NCBI RefSeq assembly: GCF_030539355.1
Contig: NZ_JAUNSF010000004.1
Coordinates: forward strand, 1-64,000
Direction of reading: 5' to 3'
DNA: 64,000 nt
Source: Sutterella sp.
GTDB taxonomy: Bacteria; Pseudomonadota; Gammaproteobacteria; Burkholderiales; Burkholderiaceae_F
Shown here: piece after piece, positions 38,449 through 47,180 of the stretch
Layout: every line of letters begins with the position of its first letter
Numbering within the stretch: the first letter of the stretch is position 1
The notes under the pieces: generated by a model
What the model was told of the DNA's origin: nothing
What the model saw: the letters and a program-made list of their open reading frames with translations, nothing else
Databases searched by the model: none
Translations under genes and position numbers: made by a program

Positions 38449-41178
38449 ATGCCCCAGAACACACTTACCGCCGCGCTCAGGCCGCGCTCGATCGTCGTCA
38501 TCGGCGCGAGCAGCCATCCGGCGAGCCGCGGCTATCACGTGTGGCGCTCGGTGAGCCTCTCCCCGGGGCTCGAGCGCGTCTGGGCGGTGAACCCCAAGTA
38601 CCGCTTCGTCGGCGACCACCCGTGCTTTCCGAACGCCGATGCGGTGCCCGACCGCGACATTGACCTCGCGATCCTCTGTGTCTCGCGGAAGCATCTCGCC
38701 GAGGCGCTCCGCAAGCTGCGCCGCAACCCGCCGAAGGCCGTGCTCTTCGCGCCCCAGGAGGAGGGTCCGCTCTCGGACGCCCTGGAGATCTCGGAGCTGA
38801 GGAAGGCCGCGCGCGAAATGGGTTCGCGGCTTCTCGGCCCCAACTCGATCGGCGTCATCGCACCGAAGGCGGGCATCAACGCGAGCTTCTGGCCCCGCAT
38901 GCCCGCCGCGGGCGGCATCGCCCTCGTCGCGCAGTCCGCGATGGTCGCCACGGGCCTCATGGACCACGCCGACGAGTCGAGCCTCGGCTTCACGGCGGTC
39001 GTCAACACCGGCCTTGAGGAGGACATCTCCCTCGCTGAGGTGATCGAGCACTTCGCCCACGACCGCACGGCGCGCGTGATCGCCGTCGAGGTCGAGGCAA
39101 TCAAGGAGCCGCGCGCCTTCGCGAGCGCGCTGCGCGCCGCGGCTGATCAGAAGCCCGTGATCGTGCTGCGCGCCGGCCCGGGCTCGGGCTACGCCGCCGA
39201 CCGGCTCGCCGCCACCCGCTACGGCACCGACGCGGGCGAGGACCGGGCGTTCGACGCGCTGCTCGCCGCCGCCGGAGCGCTCCGCGTGCGGACCTTCGGC
39301 GACTTCTGCTCGGCGGCCGCGGCCTTCTCCGCCGGGACGCTCCCCGCGGACGCCCGCGCTGCCATCATCTCGAACGGCAGCGGCTTCGCCGCGCTCGCCG
39401 CAGACGTCGCCGAATCCTCCGGCGTGCAGATCGAGGGGCTCGGCAACCGGACCATTCAGAGGCTCTCGAAGGCCCATCCGGGCGAGCGCATTCCGGTGAA
39501 CCCCGTCGTCATCGGCGCGAGCGCCACGGGCGAGCGGTTCGCCGAGACGCTCGGCATCGTGCTCGACGACCCCGCCATCCAGGGCGCGAGCGTGATCGTG
39601 GGCCCGAGCCCGATGTCCACGCTCGACCCCGCCTTCACCGCCATCGCCGCCGCCGCGAAGAAGAGCTTCAAGCCCGTCATCGTCTCCTGGGTCTCGAGCC
39701 ACGGCACGCCCGCCGTGCGCCGGCAGCTCGACGCCCTTCCCGACTCCCGCGTGATCGCCATCCGCTCGCCCGAGCGCGCGATGAAGGCGTTCGGCCTGCT
39801 CGCCGAGCGAAGCCGCATCCTGAGGGAGCGCCGCGCGCTCCCGCGCGCCGGGCGCGGCATGCTCTCCGAGGACGCGCTCGCGCAGATCCGCGTGCTCTTC
39901 TCACGGGTTCTCGAGGACGGCCGTCACTTCCTGCTCCCCTGGGAGGTGCGCGCGCTCCTCAATGCGCTCGGCCTCCCCACGGTGCCGGCGCGCCTCGTCT
40001 CGACGCTTGAGGACGCGCAGAAGGCCGCCCTTGAGCTCGGCTGGCCGCTCGCGATCAAGGCCTCGAGCGAGGGACTCGGCAGCCGCAGCGCCTCCGGACT
40101 CGTCTTCCTTTCGCTCAGGAGCCCCGAAGAGCTCGCCCAGGCCTGGGAGAAGCTCACCGGGAACCTCTCCGAGCGCACGCCGCTCGCACGCCCCGAGGGC
40201 ATTCTCGTCGAGCGGATGAGCGCGCACTCGATCGAGCGCGAGCTCATGCTCCGCATCCGGCTCGACGCCGTGCTCGGCCCCGTCATTGAATTCGGCGGCG
40301 CCGGCCTCGCAGGCGCCTCCCACGGCGACGTCGCCGTGGGCCTCCCCCCGCTCTCGCTCGCCGAGGCCGAGCGGCTCGCGCACGAACCGCGCGCCTCCGT
40401 TGCGCTCGGCGCCTACCGGGGGCTTCCCGAGATCGACTGGACGGCGCTCGTCACCGCGCTCTGCCGGCTCTCCGACCTCGCGGCCGCGGTGCCCGCGCTC
40501 CGTGAGCTGCGGCTCGAGCCTGTGGTGGCCGGCCCCGGAGGTCTGCTCGTGCTCAACGCTGAGGCCGCGCTCTACGACGCGCCGCTCGAGCCCGACCGCG
40601 GCTACGGTCACCTGACGCTGCGGCCCGCCGCCCTCGAGTCCGCGGAGATCTACACCGACCCGAAGGGAGAGCGCTTCACGCTGCGCGCCCTCACCGAGGA
40701 CGACTGCGTGCGGTTCCGCACCTTCATCAGCTCGCTCTCCGAGCAGAGCTTCTACTACCGCTTCCACACCGCGGCGGCGCTCTCCGACGAGCGCATCGCG
40801 CAGATGCTCTCGCCCGACTGGTCCCGCTCGGGAGCCTGGGTGCTCACGGCGGGCGAGGGAGAGAACGAGGTGATCGCCGCCTCGGGCCGCTGGTCGCTCC
40901 TCGAGGGGCGGGATGCCGAGTTCGGCGTCGCCACCCGGGACGACTACCAGCGCCGCGGACTCGCCCGCGTGCTGATGGCGAAGCTTGAGCGCGAGGCGGC
41001 GCTCGAAGGCTTCAATACAATGACGGGTTTCGTGCTCCCGGGCAATGAACCGATGGAGCGCTTCATGCAGACGGTCGGCTACACCGTCGGCGAAGAGGTC
41101 ACGGGCGCAGAGCCCCGGCGCTGGTCGCGCCGGCTCACGCCGCCCGTTCCGGATTCTGAAAAAACTGAAAAACCATGA
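38449..41178 (+). CDS. ADP-forming acyl-CoA synthetase fused to a GNAT acetyltransferase (PatZ/Pka type)
   Basis: This 909-residue protein has a CoA-binding NDP-forming domain (RPRSIVVIGASSHPASRGYH, 12-31), a CoA-ligase region (about 150-460), an ATP-grasp domain (about 480-700) and a C-terminal GNAT domain (about 745-895: RDDYQRRGLARVLMAKLE). This is the E. coli PatZ (Pka) architecture, which acetylates lysines of metabolic enzymes; the synthetase half in such proteins is usually inactive. ATG 38449 matches the family start. The stop overlaps the crotonase start (ATGA), so the two are coupled. Confidence 0.88.
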   Translation: MPQNTLTAALRPRSIVVIGASSHPASRGYHVWRSVSLSPGLERVWAVNPKYRFVGDHPCFPNADAVPDRDIDLAILCVSRKHLAEALRKLRRNPPKAVLFAPQEEGPLSDALEISELRKAAREMGSRLLGPNSIGVIAPKAGINASFWPRMPAAGGIALVAQSAMVATGLMDHADESSLGFTAVVNTGLEEDISLAEVIEHFAHDRTARVIAVEVEAIKEPRAFASALRAAADQKPVIVLRAGPGSGYAADRLAATRYGTDAGEDRAFDALLAAAGALRVRTFGDFCSAAAAFSAGTLPADARAAIISNGSGFAALAADVAESSGVQIEGLGNRTIQRLSKAHPGERIPVNPVVIGASATGERFAETLGIVLDDPAIQGASVIVGPSPMSTLDPAFTAIAAAAKKSFKPVIVSWVSSHGTPAVRRQLDALPDSRVIAIRSPERAMKAFGLLAERSRILRERRALPRAGRGMLSEDALAQIRVLFSRVLEDGRHFLLPWEVRALLNALGLPTVPARLVSTLEDAQKAALELGWPLAIKASSEGLGSRSASGLVFLSLRSPEELAQAWEKLTGNLSERTPLARPEGILVERMSAHSIERELMLRIRLDAVLGPVIEFGGAGLAGASHGDVAVGLPPLSLAEAERLAHEPRASVALGAYRGLPEIDWTALVTALCRLSDLAAAVPALRELRLEPVVAGPGGLLVLNAEAALYDAPLEPDRGYGHLTLRPAALESAEIYTDPKGERFTLRALTEDDCVRFRTFISSLSEQSFYYRFHTAAALSDERIAQMLSPDWSRSGAWVLTAGEGENEVIAASGRWSLLEGRDAEFGVATRDDYQRRGLARVLMAKLEREAALEGFNTMTGFVLPGNEPMERFMQTVGYTVGEEVTGAEPRRWSRRLTPPVPDSEKTEKP

Positions 41179-41933
41179 TCGAGACAAAGCTTCTGTACGG
41201 CATCCTTCACGTCACGCTCTCCCGCGCCGAGCGCCGCAACGCGATCTCCCGCGAGATGTTCGACACGCTCGCCGACACGCTGCTCGCCGCGGCCGAGGAC
41301 CCCAAGACCCGCGTCGTGCTTCTGAAGGCCGCGGGCTCCGTCTTCTCCGCGGGCGCCGACCTGCAGGAGGTTCTCTCCGACGAGGCCGGCATGGCCGCCG
41401 CCGAGGACCGCTTCTTCCGGGCGCTGCGCGAGTTCCCGAAGCCCGTCATCGCCGAGGTGAACGGCGCCTGCGTGGGGGCGGCCTTCATCACGCTCCTCTA
41501 CTGCGACCTCGTCTACGCGGGCACGCACGCCCTCTTCTCGCTGCCGGCCGTCGCACTCGCGCGCACGCCGAAGTTCGGCGCCGCCGCCGTGATCGAGGCC
41601 GCGGCCGGCTACCCGAAGGCCGCCGAGAAGCTTCTGCTCTCCGAGCCCATCTCCGCCGACGAGGCCGAGGCGATGCGCCTCATCACCCGCGTGGTCGAGG
41701 ACGAGCACTTGGAGAGCGTCGTCGCCGCGAAGACCGCCCGCCTCGCCGTGCTTCCCCCCGGTGCTGTCTCCGGCATGAAGCGGCTTCTCGGTGCGGCGCG
41801 CGCGGACGCCGCCGAGCGCTTCGCGGGCCTCGAGACCGAGCTCCACGCCCGTCAGGCCGTGAGCCCCGAGGCCGCCGAGGCGCTCCGGGCCTTCCTTGAG
41901 GGCCGCAAGCCGGTCTTCCAGCCCGAGGAATAA
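41175..41933 (+). CDS. Crotonase-fold enoyl-CoA hydratase/isomerase-like protein
   Basis: This 252-residue protein has the oxyanion-hole sequence FSAGADLQEVL and VNGACVGAAFITLLYCDLVYAG. The two catalytic Glu residues of classical hydratases are absent: the helix after NG reads ACVGAAFITLLY, and FSLPAVALARTP lacks the PExxLG Glu. A different reaction, such as isomerisation or hydrolysis, is likely. It is translationally coupled to the acyl-CoA synthetase/GNAT gene. The acyl substrate is unknown. Confidence 0.85.
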   Translation: MIETKLLYGILHVTLSRAERRNAISREMFDTLADTLLAAAEDPKTRVVLLKAAGSVFSAGADLQEVLSDEAGMAAAEDRFFRALREFPKPVIAEVNGACVGAAFITLLYCDLVYAGTHALFSLPAVALARTPKFGAAAVIEAAAGYPKAAEKLLLSEPISADEAEAMRLITRVVEDEHLESVVAAKTARLAVLPPGAVSGMKRLLGAARADAAERFAGLETELHARQAVSPEAAEALRAFLEGRKPVFQPEE

Positions 41934-41950
41934 TCCTTTTGGTGCATAGC

Positions 41951-41992
41951 GCACCATTTCGGTGCTGACGGCGCCCCGCATCATCTTGGTGC
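41951..41992 (+). promoter_or_regulatory. Two NtrC-like binding sites upstream of gltI
   Basis: GCACCATTTCGGTGC (41951-41965) is a perfect GCACC-N5-GGTGC NtrC box. GCATCATCTTGGTGC (41978-41992) has one mismatch. Their centres are about 131 and 104 bases before the predicted sigma-54 start site, close to the positions of NtrC sites at E. coli glnA. Confidence 0.65.
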
Positions 41993-42002
41993 GGGGCGTT
42001 TT
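41972..42002 (+). terminator. Terminator after the crotonase gene
   Basis: CGCCCCGCA and TGCGGGGCG form a stem with a 9-base loop followed by TTTT. It overlaps the second NtrC-like site, so one sequence may serve both roles. Confidence 0.75.
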
Positions 42003-42061
42003 GCACTCTTTCTTACCTAGGGGTAAACCCTGAAAAGATATCCGCAGGACATTGGCACGGT

Positions 42062-42078
42062 TTGGCACGGTGCTTGCT
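42062..42078 (+). promoter_or_regulatory. Sigma-54 promoter of the glutamate-type ABC transporter operon
   Basis: TTGGCACGGTGCTTGCT matches the RpoN consensus (TGGCAC-N5-TTGC) with GG at -24 and GC at -12 separated by exactly ten bases. A second TTGGCACGG lies ten bases upstream as a direct repeat. The sigma-54 gene itself is at 49229. Activation by NtrC is likely, given the upstream boxes. Confidence 0.8.
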
Positions 42079-42155
42079 CATTAACCGATGGCCCCTCCTT
42101 CCTCCCCGTGAAAGGAGCCGAGTTAGAAGCCTTACAAGAGATCAAGGAGCATCCT

Positions 42156-43055
42156 ATGTTCAAGCCTTCCAAGCTGACCGCCGTCGTCCTCTCCACATGC
42201 CTCCTCGCGGCCTCCGCCGTGAGCGCCGCCGAACTCACCGGCACCCTCAAGAAAGTCCAGGAGACCGGCACCATCACCCTTGGCTACCGTGAAAGCTCCG
42301 TCCCGTTCTCTTACCTGGATGCTGACGGCAAGCCCGTCGGCTACGCTTTCACCGTCTGCCGCAAGGTCGCGGACGCCGTTCAGGCCGAGCTCGGTCTGAA
42401 GGACCTCAAGATTCAGTACCAGGCCGTCACCAGTGCCAACCGCATCCCGCTCATCCAGAACGGCACGGTCGACATCGAGTGCGGCTCCACCACGAACTCG
42501 CTCAAGCGCCAGAAGGAAGCCGCCTTCTCGGTCGCCTACTTCGGCATCCAGGTCTCCGCCGCGGTCTGGAAGTCGAGCGGCATCAAGTCGCTCATGGACC
42601 TCAAGGGCAAGACCGTCACGATGACCTCGGGCACGACCTCCGACGCGCTGCTGAGGAAGTTTGACCGCGAGAACAAGCTCGGCATCCGCTACCTCATGAC
42701 GAAGGACTTCGCCGAGTCGATGCAGCTCGTCGCCAACAAGCGCGCCGACGCCTTCGTGCTCGATGACGTGCTCCTCGCCGGCCAGCTCTCGAACCTCGAC
42801 AACGCGAGCGAGTTCACCATCCTTGACGCCTCGCTCGGCGTCGAGCCCTACGGCGCGATGTTCCGCAAGGATGATCCGCAGTTCAAGGCCGTCGTCGACA
42901 AGACCGTCATCGGCATGATCAAGTCGGGCGAGCTCGCCAAGCTCTACTCGACCTGGTTCGAGAATCCGATCCCGCCGAAGAACGTGAATCTCAACTTCAA
43001 GATGAACTCCTACACGAAGGAGCTCTTCGCGAACCCGAGCGACAAGGGCATCTAA
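42156..43055 (+). CDS. gltI: Amino-acid ABC transporter substrate-binding protein, glutamate/aspartate type
   Basis: This 299-residue periplasmic solute-binding protein has a signal peptide (MFKPSKLTAVVLSTCLLAASAVSA). The mature domain reads TGTITLGYRESSVPFSYLD, then IPLIQNGTVDIECGSTTNS, as in GltI-like proteins that bind Glu/Asp. ATG 42156 has SD AAGGAG; an upstream in-frame start has no RBS. It is the first gene of the operon after the sigma-54 promoter, and a terminator lies before the permeases, so it should be made in excess. Ligand choice within the family is inferred. Confidence 0.9.
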   Translation: MFKPSKLTAVVLSTCLLAASAVSAAELTGTLKKVQETGTITLGYRESSVPFSYLDADGKPVGYAFTVCRKVADAVQAELGLKDLKIQYQAVTSANRIPLIQNGTVDIECGSTTNSLKRQKEAAFSVAYFGIQVSAAVWKSSGIKSLMDLKGKTVTMTSGTTSDALLRKFDRENKLGIRYLMTKDFAESMQLVANKRADAFVLDDVLLAGQLSNLDNASEFTILDASLGVEPYGAMFRKDDPQFKAVVDKTVIGMIKSGELAKLYSTWFENPIPPKNVNLNFKMNSYTKELFANPSDKGI

Positions 43056-43092
43056 GAATCCGCCCTGTCACCCCCTGATCCACGGCTTCATC

Positions 43093-43137
43093 AACCCGGG
43101 TGCGGTTTGCCAGCAGATTTGCTGCACCCGGGTTTTG
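43093..43137 (+). terminator. Intra-operon hairpin after gltI
   Basis: AACCCGGGTGC and GCACCCGGGTT form an 11-bp stem with a 20-base loop, followed by TTTTG. It would act as a partial terminator, so the binding protein gets more transcript than the permeases. Confidence 0.8.
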
Positions 43138-43243
43138 TTCTTTTTCAACGTCAAAGACCCCCGATTCAGACGGAAAACTCTCCGGCGCGCTCCCTTGAGG
43201 CGCTCCGTCCGACTGATTCCCCAATTACAAGAGGCTTCGCGTC

Positions 43244-43978
43244 ATGGCGCTCAATCTAAGTCTGGACTCGCTATTTGAGCAGTCCCTGTTCACCGAGGAC
43301 CCCTGGTGGGTCTACATCCTGTACGGCGCCAACTGGACCATCGGCCTCGCCATCGCCGCCTTTGCCCTCGCCATGGTGATCGGCATCATCATCGGCACCC
43401 TGCGCACGACCGAGAACCGGTTCGTGAGCGGTCTGTGCGAGGCATGGATCGAACTCTTCCGCAACATCCCGCTCATCGTCCAGATCTTCCTCTGGTACTT
43501 CGTCGTTCCCGAGCTCATCCCGCCCTACAAGGACTGGCTCATCGAGACCGACCCGGCCGTCGCCCAGTTCGTGACCGCCTTCATCTGCATGGGCCTCTTC
43601 ACCTCGTCGCGTATCGCCGAGCAGGTCCGCGCCGGCATCGCCAGCATCCCGAAGGGTCTGCCCCGCGCCGCCTGCGCCCTCGGTCTCACGACCGTCCAGA
43701 CCTATTCCAAGGTGATCCTCCCGATGGCGATGCGCCTCATCGTTCCGCCGCTCACGAGCGAGGCGATGAACCTCGTGAAGAACACCGCCGTCGCGCTCAC
43801 GATCGGTCTGCCGGAGCTCACCATGCGCGCCAACGAGATGGGCGAGAACACCTTCACCTTCTTCGCCGCCTACCTCTGGGCCACGATCCTCTACATCGTC
43901 ATCGCGCTCGTCGTGAACCGTCTGATGGGCTGGGTCGAGAAGAAGAGCGCCATCCCCGGCTTCATCGCCGCCAAGTAA
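43244..43978 (+). CDS. gltJ: Glutamate/aspartate-type ABC transporter permease, first subunit
   Basis: This 244-residue inner-membrane protein has about five helices. The HisM-family core is WIELFRNIPLIVQIFLWYF, and the EAA-loop region reads EQVRAGIASIPKGLPRAACALG. ATG 43244 starts MALNLSLDSLFEQ. It forms the permease heterodimer with the next gene, 15 bases downstream. Substrate is taken from the GltI-like protein. Confidence 0.9.
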   Translation: MALNLSLDSLFEQSLFTEDPWWVYILYGANWTIGLAIAAFALAMVIGIIIGTLRTTENRFVSGLCEAWIELFRNIPLIVQIFLWYFVVPELIPPYKDWLIETDPAVAQFVTAFICMGLFTSSRIAEQVRAGIASIPKGLPRAACALGLTTVQTYSKVILPMAMRLIVPPLTSEAMNLVKNTAVALTIGLPELTMRANEMGENTFTFFAAYLWATILYIVIALVVNRLMGWVEKKSAIPGFIAAK

Positions 43979-43993
43979 GAAGGAGTCCGGAAA

Positions 43994-44680
43994 ATGTCGC
44001 TCGATCTGTCCTCCATCACCAACTCGGTTGACTTCCTGCTCGCCGGCTTCGGCTACACCCTGCAGCTCACCGCCATCACGGCCGTGCTCGGTCTGTTCTT
44101 CGGCACGCTCCTCGCCCTCGCCCGACTCTCGCGCAACGGCTGGATCTCCGGCGCCGCGCAGCTCTACATCAACCTGATGCGCGCCGTGCCGCTCGTGCTC
44201 GTGCTCTTCTGGTTCTTCCTGCTGATGCCGGAGATCCTGCGCATCATCCTCGGCCTCGACACGCCGGTCATGATCGGCGCGAACCTCACCGCCATCATCA
44301 CCTTCGTGCTCTTCGAGGCGGCCTACTTCGCCGAGATCATGCGCGCCGGCATCCAGTCGATCAGCCGCGGGCAGTTCTTCGCCGCCACCGGCCTCGGCCT
44401 CACCTACGGCCAGACGATGTTCTACGTCATCCTGCCGCAGGCCATCCGCAACATGCTTCCCGTGCTCCTCACGCAGACGATCATTCTTTTCCAGGACACC
44501 TCCCTCGTCTACGTCATCAGCGGCACGGACTTCATGGGCTCGGTTGTCAAGATCGCCCAGCGCGACGGAGAACTCGTTTTGATGTACTCTTTTGCAGCTG
44601 TCTGCTACCTTGCAGTCTCGCTCTCACTTTCGATGCTCATCCGCCGCCTTCAGGCCAAGATAGCCATCGCCTCCCGTTGA
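43994..44680 (+). CDS. gltK: Glutamate/aspartate-type ABC transporter permease, second subunit
   Basis: This 228-residue permease has the family sequence LMRAVPLVLVLFWFFLLMPE and EIMRAGIQSISRGQFFAATGLGLTYGQTM, the EAA loop contacted by the ATPase. It is preceded by SD AGAAGGAG within the gap after gltJ. Along with gltJ it builds the transmembrane pore. The gene lies 54 bases before gltL. Confidence 0.9.
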   Translation: MSLDLSSITNSVDFLLAGFGYTLQLTAITAVLGLFFGTLLALARLSRNGWISGAAQLYINLMRAVPLVLVLFWFFLLMPEILRIILGLDTPVMIGANLTAIITFVLFEAAYFAEIMRAGIQSISRGQFFAATGLGLTYGQTMFYVILPQAIRNMLPVLLTQTIILFQDTSLVYVISGTDFMGSVVKIAQRDGELVLMYSFAAVCYLAVSLSLSMLIRRLQAKIAIASR

Positions 44681-44734
44681 CACGCGGCCCCGCACACACC
44701 TAATACAAGGGCAACCCCTCGAAGGATTCTTCCC

Positions 44735-45469
44735 ATGGCAATGATTGAAATCAAGAACATCAGCAAGTGGTACGGCAACTTTCAGGTGCTGAAGAACTGC
44801 TCCGTCACTGTTGAAAAGGGTCAGGTGGTCGTGGTCTGCGGCCCCTCGGGCTCCGGCAAGTCGACGCTCATCAAGACGGTCAACGCCCTCGAGCCCTTCC
44901 AGAAGGGCGACATCATCGTCGACGGCGTGCACGTGGGCGACCCGAAGACGAACCTCCCGAAGCTGCGCAGCCGCGTCGGCATGGTGTTCCAGCACTTCGA
45001 GCTCTTCCCGCACCTCTCGATCCGCGAGAACCTGATCCTCGCCCAGATGAAGGTGCTCGGCCGCTCCCGCGAGGAGTCGCTCACGCGCGGCCTGAAGCTC
45101 CTCGAGCGCGTCGGCCTGCTCGCCCACGCCGACAAGTATCCGGGCCAGCTCTCCGGCGGCCAGCAGCAGCGCGTCGCGATCGCCCGCGCCCTCGCGATGG
45201 ATCCGATCTGCATGCTCTTCGACGAGCCGACCTCCGCGCTTGACCCCGAGATGATCAACGAGGTGCTCGACGTCATGGTGAGCCTCGCCAAGGAAGGCAT
45301 GACCATGATGTGCGTCACGCACGAGATGGGCTTCGCCAAGAAGGTCGCCGACTACGTGATCTTCATGGACGCCGGCGAGATCATCGAGAACCTTCCGGCC
45401 GACGAGTTCTTCAGCAAGCCGCACAGCGAGCGCGCCCAGAAGTTCCTCTCGAAGATTCTCAACCACTGA
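44735..45469 (+). CDS. gltL: Glutamate/aspartate-type ABC transporter ATP-binding protein
   Basis: This 244-residue ATPase has Walker [11 protein letters not shown]-loop in [21 protein letters not shown], signature [16 protein letters not shown], Walker [14 protein letters not shown] and switch His in VTHEMGFA. The polar amino acid subfamily is shown by the FELFPH sequence. An in-frame ATG (MIEIKN) six bases later is a possible alternative start. It completes the four-gene operon and is followed by a strong terminator. Confidence 0.93.
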   Translation: MAMIEIKNISKWYGNFQVLKNCSVTVEKGQVVVVCGPSGSGKSTLIKTVNALEPFQKGDIIVDGVHVGDPKTNLPKLRSRVGMVFQHFELFPHLSIRENLILAQMKVLGRSREESLTRGLKLLERVGLLAHADKYPGQLSGGQQQRVAIARALAMDPICMLFDEPTSALDPEMINEVLDVMVSLAKEGMTMMCVTHEMGFAKKVADYVIFMDAGEIIENLPADEFFSKPHSERAQKFLSKILNH

Positions 45470-45525
45470 TCCCGCAGACGGAATTCCCGGGGAGCCCCGC
45501 CTCGGACGGCGCCCCGGATTCCCGG

Positions 45526-45592
45526 AACGCTCCGCGAGATATTTCCGCACCGCGCCCCGCCGCGCGGTGAGGAAGTATTGCGGAGCGTTTTT
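45526..45592 (+). terminator. Branched terminator after gltL
   Basis: AACGCTCCGC (45526-45535) pairs with GCGGAGCGTT (45580-45589), followed by TTTTT. An inner ACCGCG/CGCGGT hairpin makes a long structured loop. Confidence 0.88.
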
Positions 45593-45648
45593 GCGTCCTG
45601 AGATTTCTTTAAAATGTAGGGTTGCCCATACATGCCGGAGAAAAATTG

Positions 45649-46641
45649 ATGACCGACCCGCATTTTGACGCCGCCGCCGCGGTTGCCCTCGGACGTGACG
45701 TGCTCAGGCACGAAGCTGAATGCATCCTCGCCGCGGAGGAGCGCATCGGCGCGAGTCCCGACTTCGCCCGCGCCGTGGAGACGATCCTCGGCTGCCGCGG
45801 CCGCCTCGTCGTCTCCGGCGTCGGCAAGTCCGGCCACATCGGCCGCAAGCTCGCGGCGACCTTCGCGAGCACCGGCACCCCGGCCTTCTTCGTCCATGCG
45901 GGCGAGGCCGCGCACGGCGACCTCGGCATGGTCACCGCCGACGACATCGTCCTCGGCATCTCCTACTCGGGCGAGACGCAGGAGCTCCTGATGATCGTCC
46001 CGACCCTGAAGCGCGAGGGCGCCACGCTCATCGCCATGACCGGCAACCCCGCGAGCTCGCTCGCGCGCCACGCCGACATCCACATCAACTGCCACGTCGA
46101 GCGCGAGGCCTGCCCGCTCAACCTCGCCCCGACCTCGTCGACGACGCTCACGCTCGCGCTCGGCGACGCGCTCGCCGTCGCCTGCCTCTCGGCGAAGGGC
46201 TTCCGCAAGGAGGACTTCGCCCGCAGCCATCCGGGCGGCGCGCTCGGCCGCAGGCTCCTCATTCACGTGCGCGACATCATGCGCCAGGGCGACGCGGTGC
46301 CCCGCGTCACCGAGGACATCGCGCTCCTTGACGCGATCCGCGAGATCACCCACAAGCACATCGGCATGACCGCCGTCGTTGACGGCGCGGACCACGTGAT
46401 CGGCATCTTCACCGAGGGCGACCTGCGCCGCCTCATCGCCCGCGTGGGCGACGTGCGCGAGATCCGCATCGGCGACGTGATGACCCGCAGTCCCCATACG
46501 ATCGGCCCCGACGAGCTCGCCGCGGCCGCAGTGAAGGAGCTCGAGGCGCACCAGTGCAACCAGCTCCTCGTGACCGACCCCGACGGAACGCTCGTCGGCG
46601 CGCTTCACATGCATGACCTCATGGACGCCAAGGTGATCTGA
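45649..46641 (+). CDS. kdsD: Arabinose-5-phosphate isomerase (KpsF/GutQ family)
   Basis: This 330-residue enzyme converts ribulose 5-phosphate to arabinose 5-phosphate, the first Kdo step. It has a sugar-isomerase (SIS) domain with VSGVGKSGHIGRKLAATF and SYSGETQELL, then two CBS domains (about 205-325: VRDIMRQGDAVPRV, GDVMTRSPHTIG). ATG 45649 has SD GGAG eight bases upstream. The stop overlaps the kdsC start. The kdsD–kdsC–lptC–lptA–lptB–rpoN order is the standard betaproteobacterial and gammaproteobacterial one. Confidence 0.95.
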   Translation: MTDPHFDAAAAVALGRDVLRHEAECILAAEERIGASPDFARAVETILGCRGRLVVSGVGKSGHIGRKLAATFASTGTPAFFVHAGEAAHGDLGMVTADDIVLGISYSGETQELLMIVPTLKREGATLIAMTGNPASSLARHADIHINCHVEREACPLNLAPTSSTTLTLALGDALAVACLSAKGFRKEDFARSHPGGALGRRLLIHVRDIMRQGDAVPRVTEDIALLDAIREITHKHIGMTAVVDGADHVIGIFTEGDLRRLIARVGDVREIRIGDVMTRSPHTIGPDELAAAAVKELEAHQCNQLLVTDPDGTLVGALHMHDLMDAKVI

Positions 46642-47174
46642 TGACCACACAGCTCGAACGTCTCCGCCGCATCCGCATCGTCGTCCTTGACGTGGACGGC
46701 GTCCTCACCGACGGCTCGCTCGTCTTCACGGGAGAGGGCGAGCTCGCCAAGACCTTCCACGTCCGCGACGGCCTCGGCATCAAGCTCCTGCAGGCCGCGG
46801 GAATCGAGGTCTGCATCCTCACGGGCCGCACCTCGTCGATCGTCGCCTACCGCGCCGACGAGCTCGGCATGACCCGCATCGAGCAGGGCAAGCTCAAAAA
46901 GCTCCCGACGCTGCGCAACATGCTCGAGAGCGCCGGCCTCACGCCCGAGGAATGCGCCTACATGGGCGACGACCTCCCGGACCTTCCCTGCCTGCGCACG
47001 GTCGGCTTCGCGGCCACGCCCGCCGACGGCAGCGCCGAGCTCGACCCGTACATTCACTGGCGTGCGCCGCACCCGGGCGGCCGCGGCGCCGTGCGGGACC
47101 TCGCCGAGCGCATCCTCCAGGCCCAGGGCCGCTGGGAGGAGCTCCTCGAGAAGCAGTTCCTCTCCCAGGAATAA
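46641..47174 (+). CDS. kdsC: 3-deoxy-D-manno-octulosonate 8-phosphate phosphatase
   Basis: This 177-residue HAD phosphatase lacks a cap and works as a tetramer to make Kdo from Kdo 8-phosphate. It contains LDVDGVLTDG (DxD nucleophile), ILTGRTSSIV and MGDDLPDL. The start overlaps the kdsD stop by one base. Length is normal. Kdo links lipid A to the LPS core, matching the downstream lpt genes. Confidence 0.95.
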   Translation: MTTQLERLRRIRIVVLDVDGVLTDGSLVFTGEGELAKTFHVRDGLGIKLLQAAGIEVCILTGRTSSIVAYRADELGMTRIEQGKLKKLPTLRNMLESAGLTPEECAYMGDDLPDLPCLRTVGFAATPADGSAELDPYIHWRAPHPGGRGAVRDLAERILQAQGRWEELLEKQFLSQE

Positions 47175-47180
47175 GGCGCC

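Noticed and set aside
42052..42060. A second sigma-54 promoter at the upstream TTGGCACGG copy
   Set aside because: No GC follows ten bases after its GG, so only the -24 half is duplicated.
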